NCBI GenBank assembly: GCA_022792835.1 | Contig: JAAWBT010000027.1 | Coordinates: 1-32,985 of the forward strand | DNA: 32,985 nucleotides | Source: Lachnospiraceae bacterium | GTDB taxonomy: Bacteria; Bacillota; Clostridia; Lachnospirales; Lachnospiraceae | Direction: 5' to 3' | In this document: in pieces, positions 32,662-32,985 of the stretch | Layout of the letters: each line of letters starts with the position of its first letter | Position numbering within the stretch: position 1 is the first letter of the stretch | The notes under the pieces: model-generated | Databases searched by the model: none | Seen by the model: only the letters and a program-made list of their open reading frames with translations | Told to the model about the DNA's origin: nothing | Program-made: the position numbers and the translations under genes

Positions 32662-32985
32662 ATGGTGCATATAAGGAAAGCAAAAGAAACAGACCGTAAC
32701 GATATAGCTTTATGTATTGCAGAAGGATTTGAAAAGGATTTTTCATAGTATGTAAAGATAATCAAAAAGTGGCAGATGCTATCAAAGCGGGATTGGATAT
32801 GGAAAGATTGGTACTTTTGTTTTGAAAGAAGAATTTGAAAAGCAACTTGAGTATCCTATTACAACTGGATACATAGAATTTGTAGCAGTACGAAAAAAAT
32901 ACCGCAAACAAGGTATTGCTACAACTATGCTTCAAGAAAGTATGTTGCTTACAAATTATCAAGATTTTGTGCTTGATGTTACTGA
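32662..32985 (+). pseudogene. GNAT acetyltransferase, frameshifted and truncated by the window end
   Basis: The first frame reads MVHIRKAKETDRNDIALCIA and stops at TAG 32746-32748 after 28 residues. Coding continues in another frame from about 32751 (CKDNQKVADAIKAGLDME). A third frame takes over at about 32807 (IGTFVLKEEFEKQ, then GYIEFVAVRKKYRKQGIATTML) and runs off the end. The last part is the GNAT acetyl-CoA-binding motif (RKKYRKQGIA). Two frame changes and the loss of the region expected between the N-terminal helices and the beta-4 strand show a decayed gene rather than one sequencing slip, though assembly error cannot be excluded. Base composition is more A+T-rich than the neighbours, suggesting a foreign origin. 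Confidence 0.8.

Noticed and set aside
1-32985. CRISPR arrays, tRNA/rRNA genes, insertion sequences, prophage genes
   Set aside because: None were seen: no spaced direct repeats, no transposase or integrase motifs, and no tRNA-like cloverleaf noticed by eye.

Overview
This 33-kb window looks like a chromosomal segment of a gut-type Clostridia, most likely Lachnospiraceae (inference). The reasons are strong AGGAGG-type ribosome binding sites, consensus sigma-A promoters with 17-base spacers, co-directional gene strings, a moderate G+C content, and a mix of host-glycan and sugar-uptake genes. No phage, plasmid, CRISPR or rRNA/tRNA feature was seen.

Layout. (1) 1-4702: tail of a class I/II aminotransferase and its terminator, then a hisS-aspS-glyA housekeeping string behind a good promoter. 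(2) 4869-6860 (minus): a YyaL-type thioredoxin-domain protein, and 7057-8406 a MATE efflux protein. (3) 8582-17380: a co-directional block of an L-xylulose kinase-like FGGY kinase, an UlaE-like L-xylulose-5-phosphate 3-epimerase, a giant secreted M60-type metalloprotease carrying a dockerin, and a small surface-anchored protein with a cohesin-like and a FIVAR domain. (4) 17383-18781 (minus): an ECF sigma factor and its membrane anti-sigma factor, ending 2 bases from the block above. (5) 18961-20839: an IbrA/IbrB-like pair (PAPS-reductase-fold plus ParB-fold). (6) 21056-29733: an eight-gene sugar operon with homologues of the fructoselysine genes frlB, frlD and frlC, a ribose-type ABC importer, a divergent DeoC-family aldolase and a second FGGY kinase. 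(7) 29807-32338 (minus): a GntR/UTRA regulator, an EamA transporter and a Cof-type HAD phosphatase. (8) 32401-32985: an A+T-rich stretch with an inverted repeat and a broken GNAT acetyltransferase.

How the parts may work together. The two most interesting systems are these. First, a minimal two-protein cohesin-dockerin arrangement: the M60 protease has no anchor of its own but carries a dockerin, and the next gene encodes an anchored cohesin-like protein. The protease could therefore be displayed on the cell surface to act on host glycoproteins. Second, an expanded Amadori-sugar operon whose promoter carries five 10-base, helically phased ACAA repeats starting right after the -10 box. The same -10-plus-repeat layout sits at the HAD-EamA promoter, and a TAGAA/TTCTA palindrome lies in the spacer of the regulator's own promoter. 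This suggests one GntR-controlled local regulon of importer, kinases, deglycase, epimerase, aldolase, exporter and phosphatase. Substrates of both systems are inferred from family membership only.
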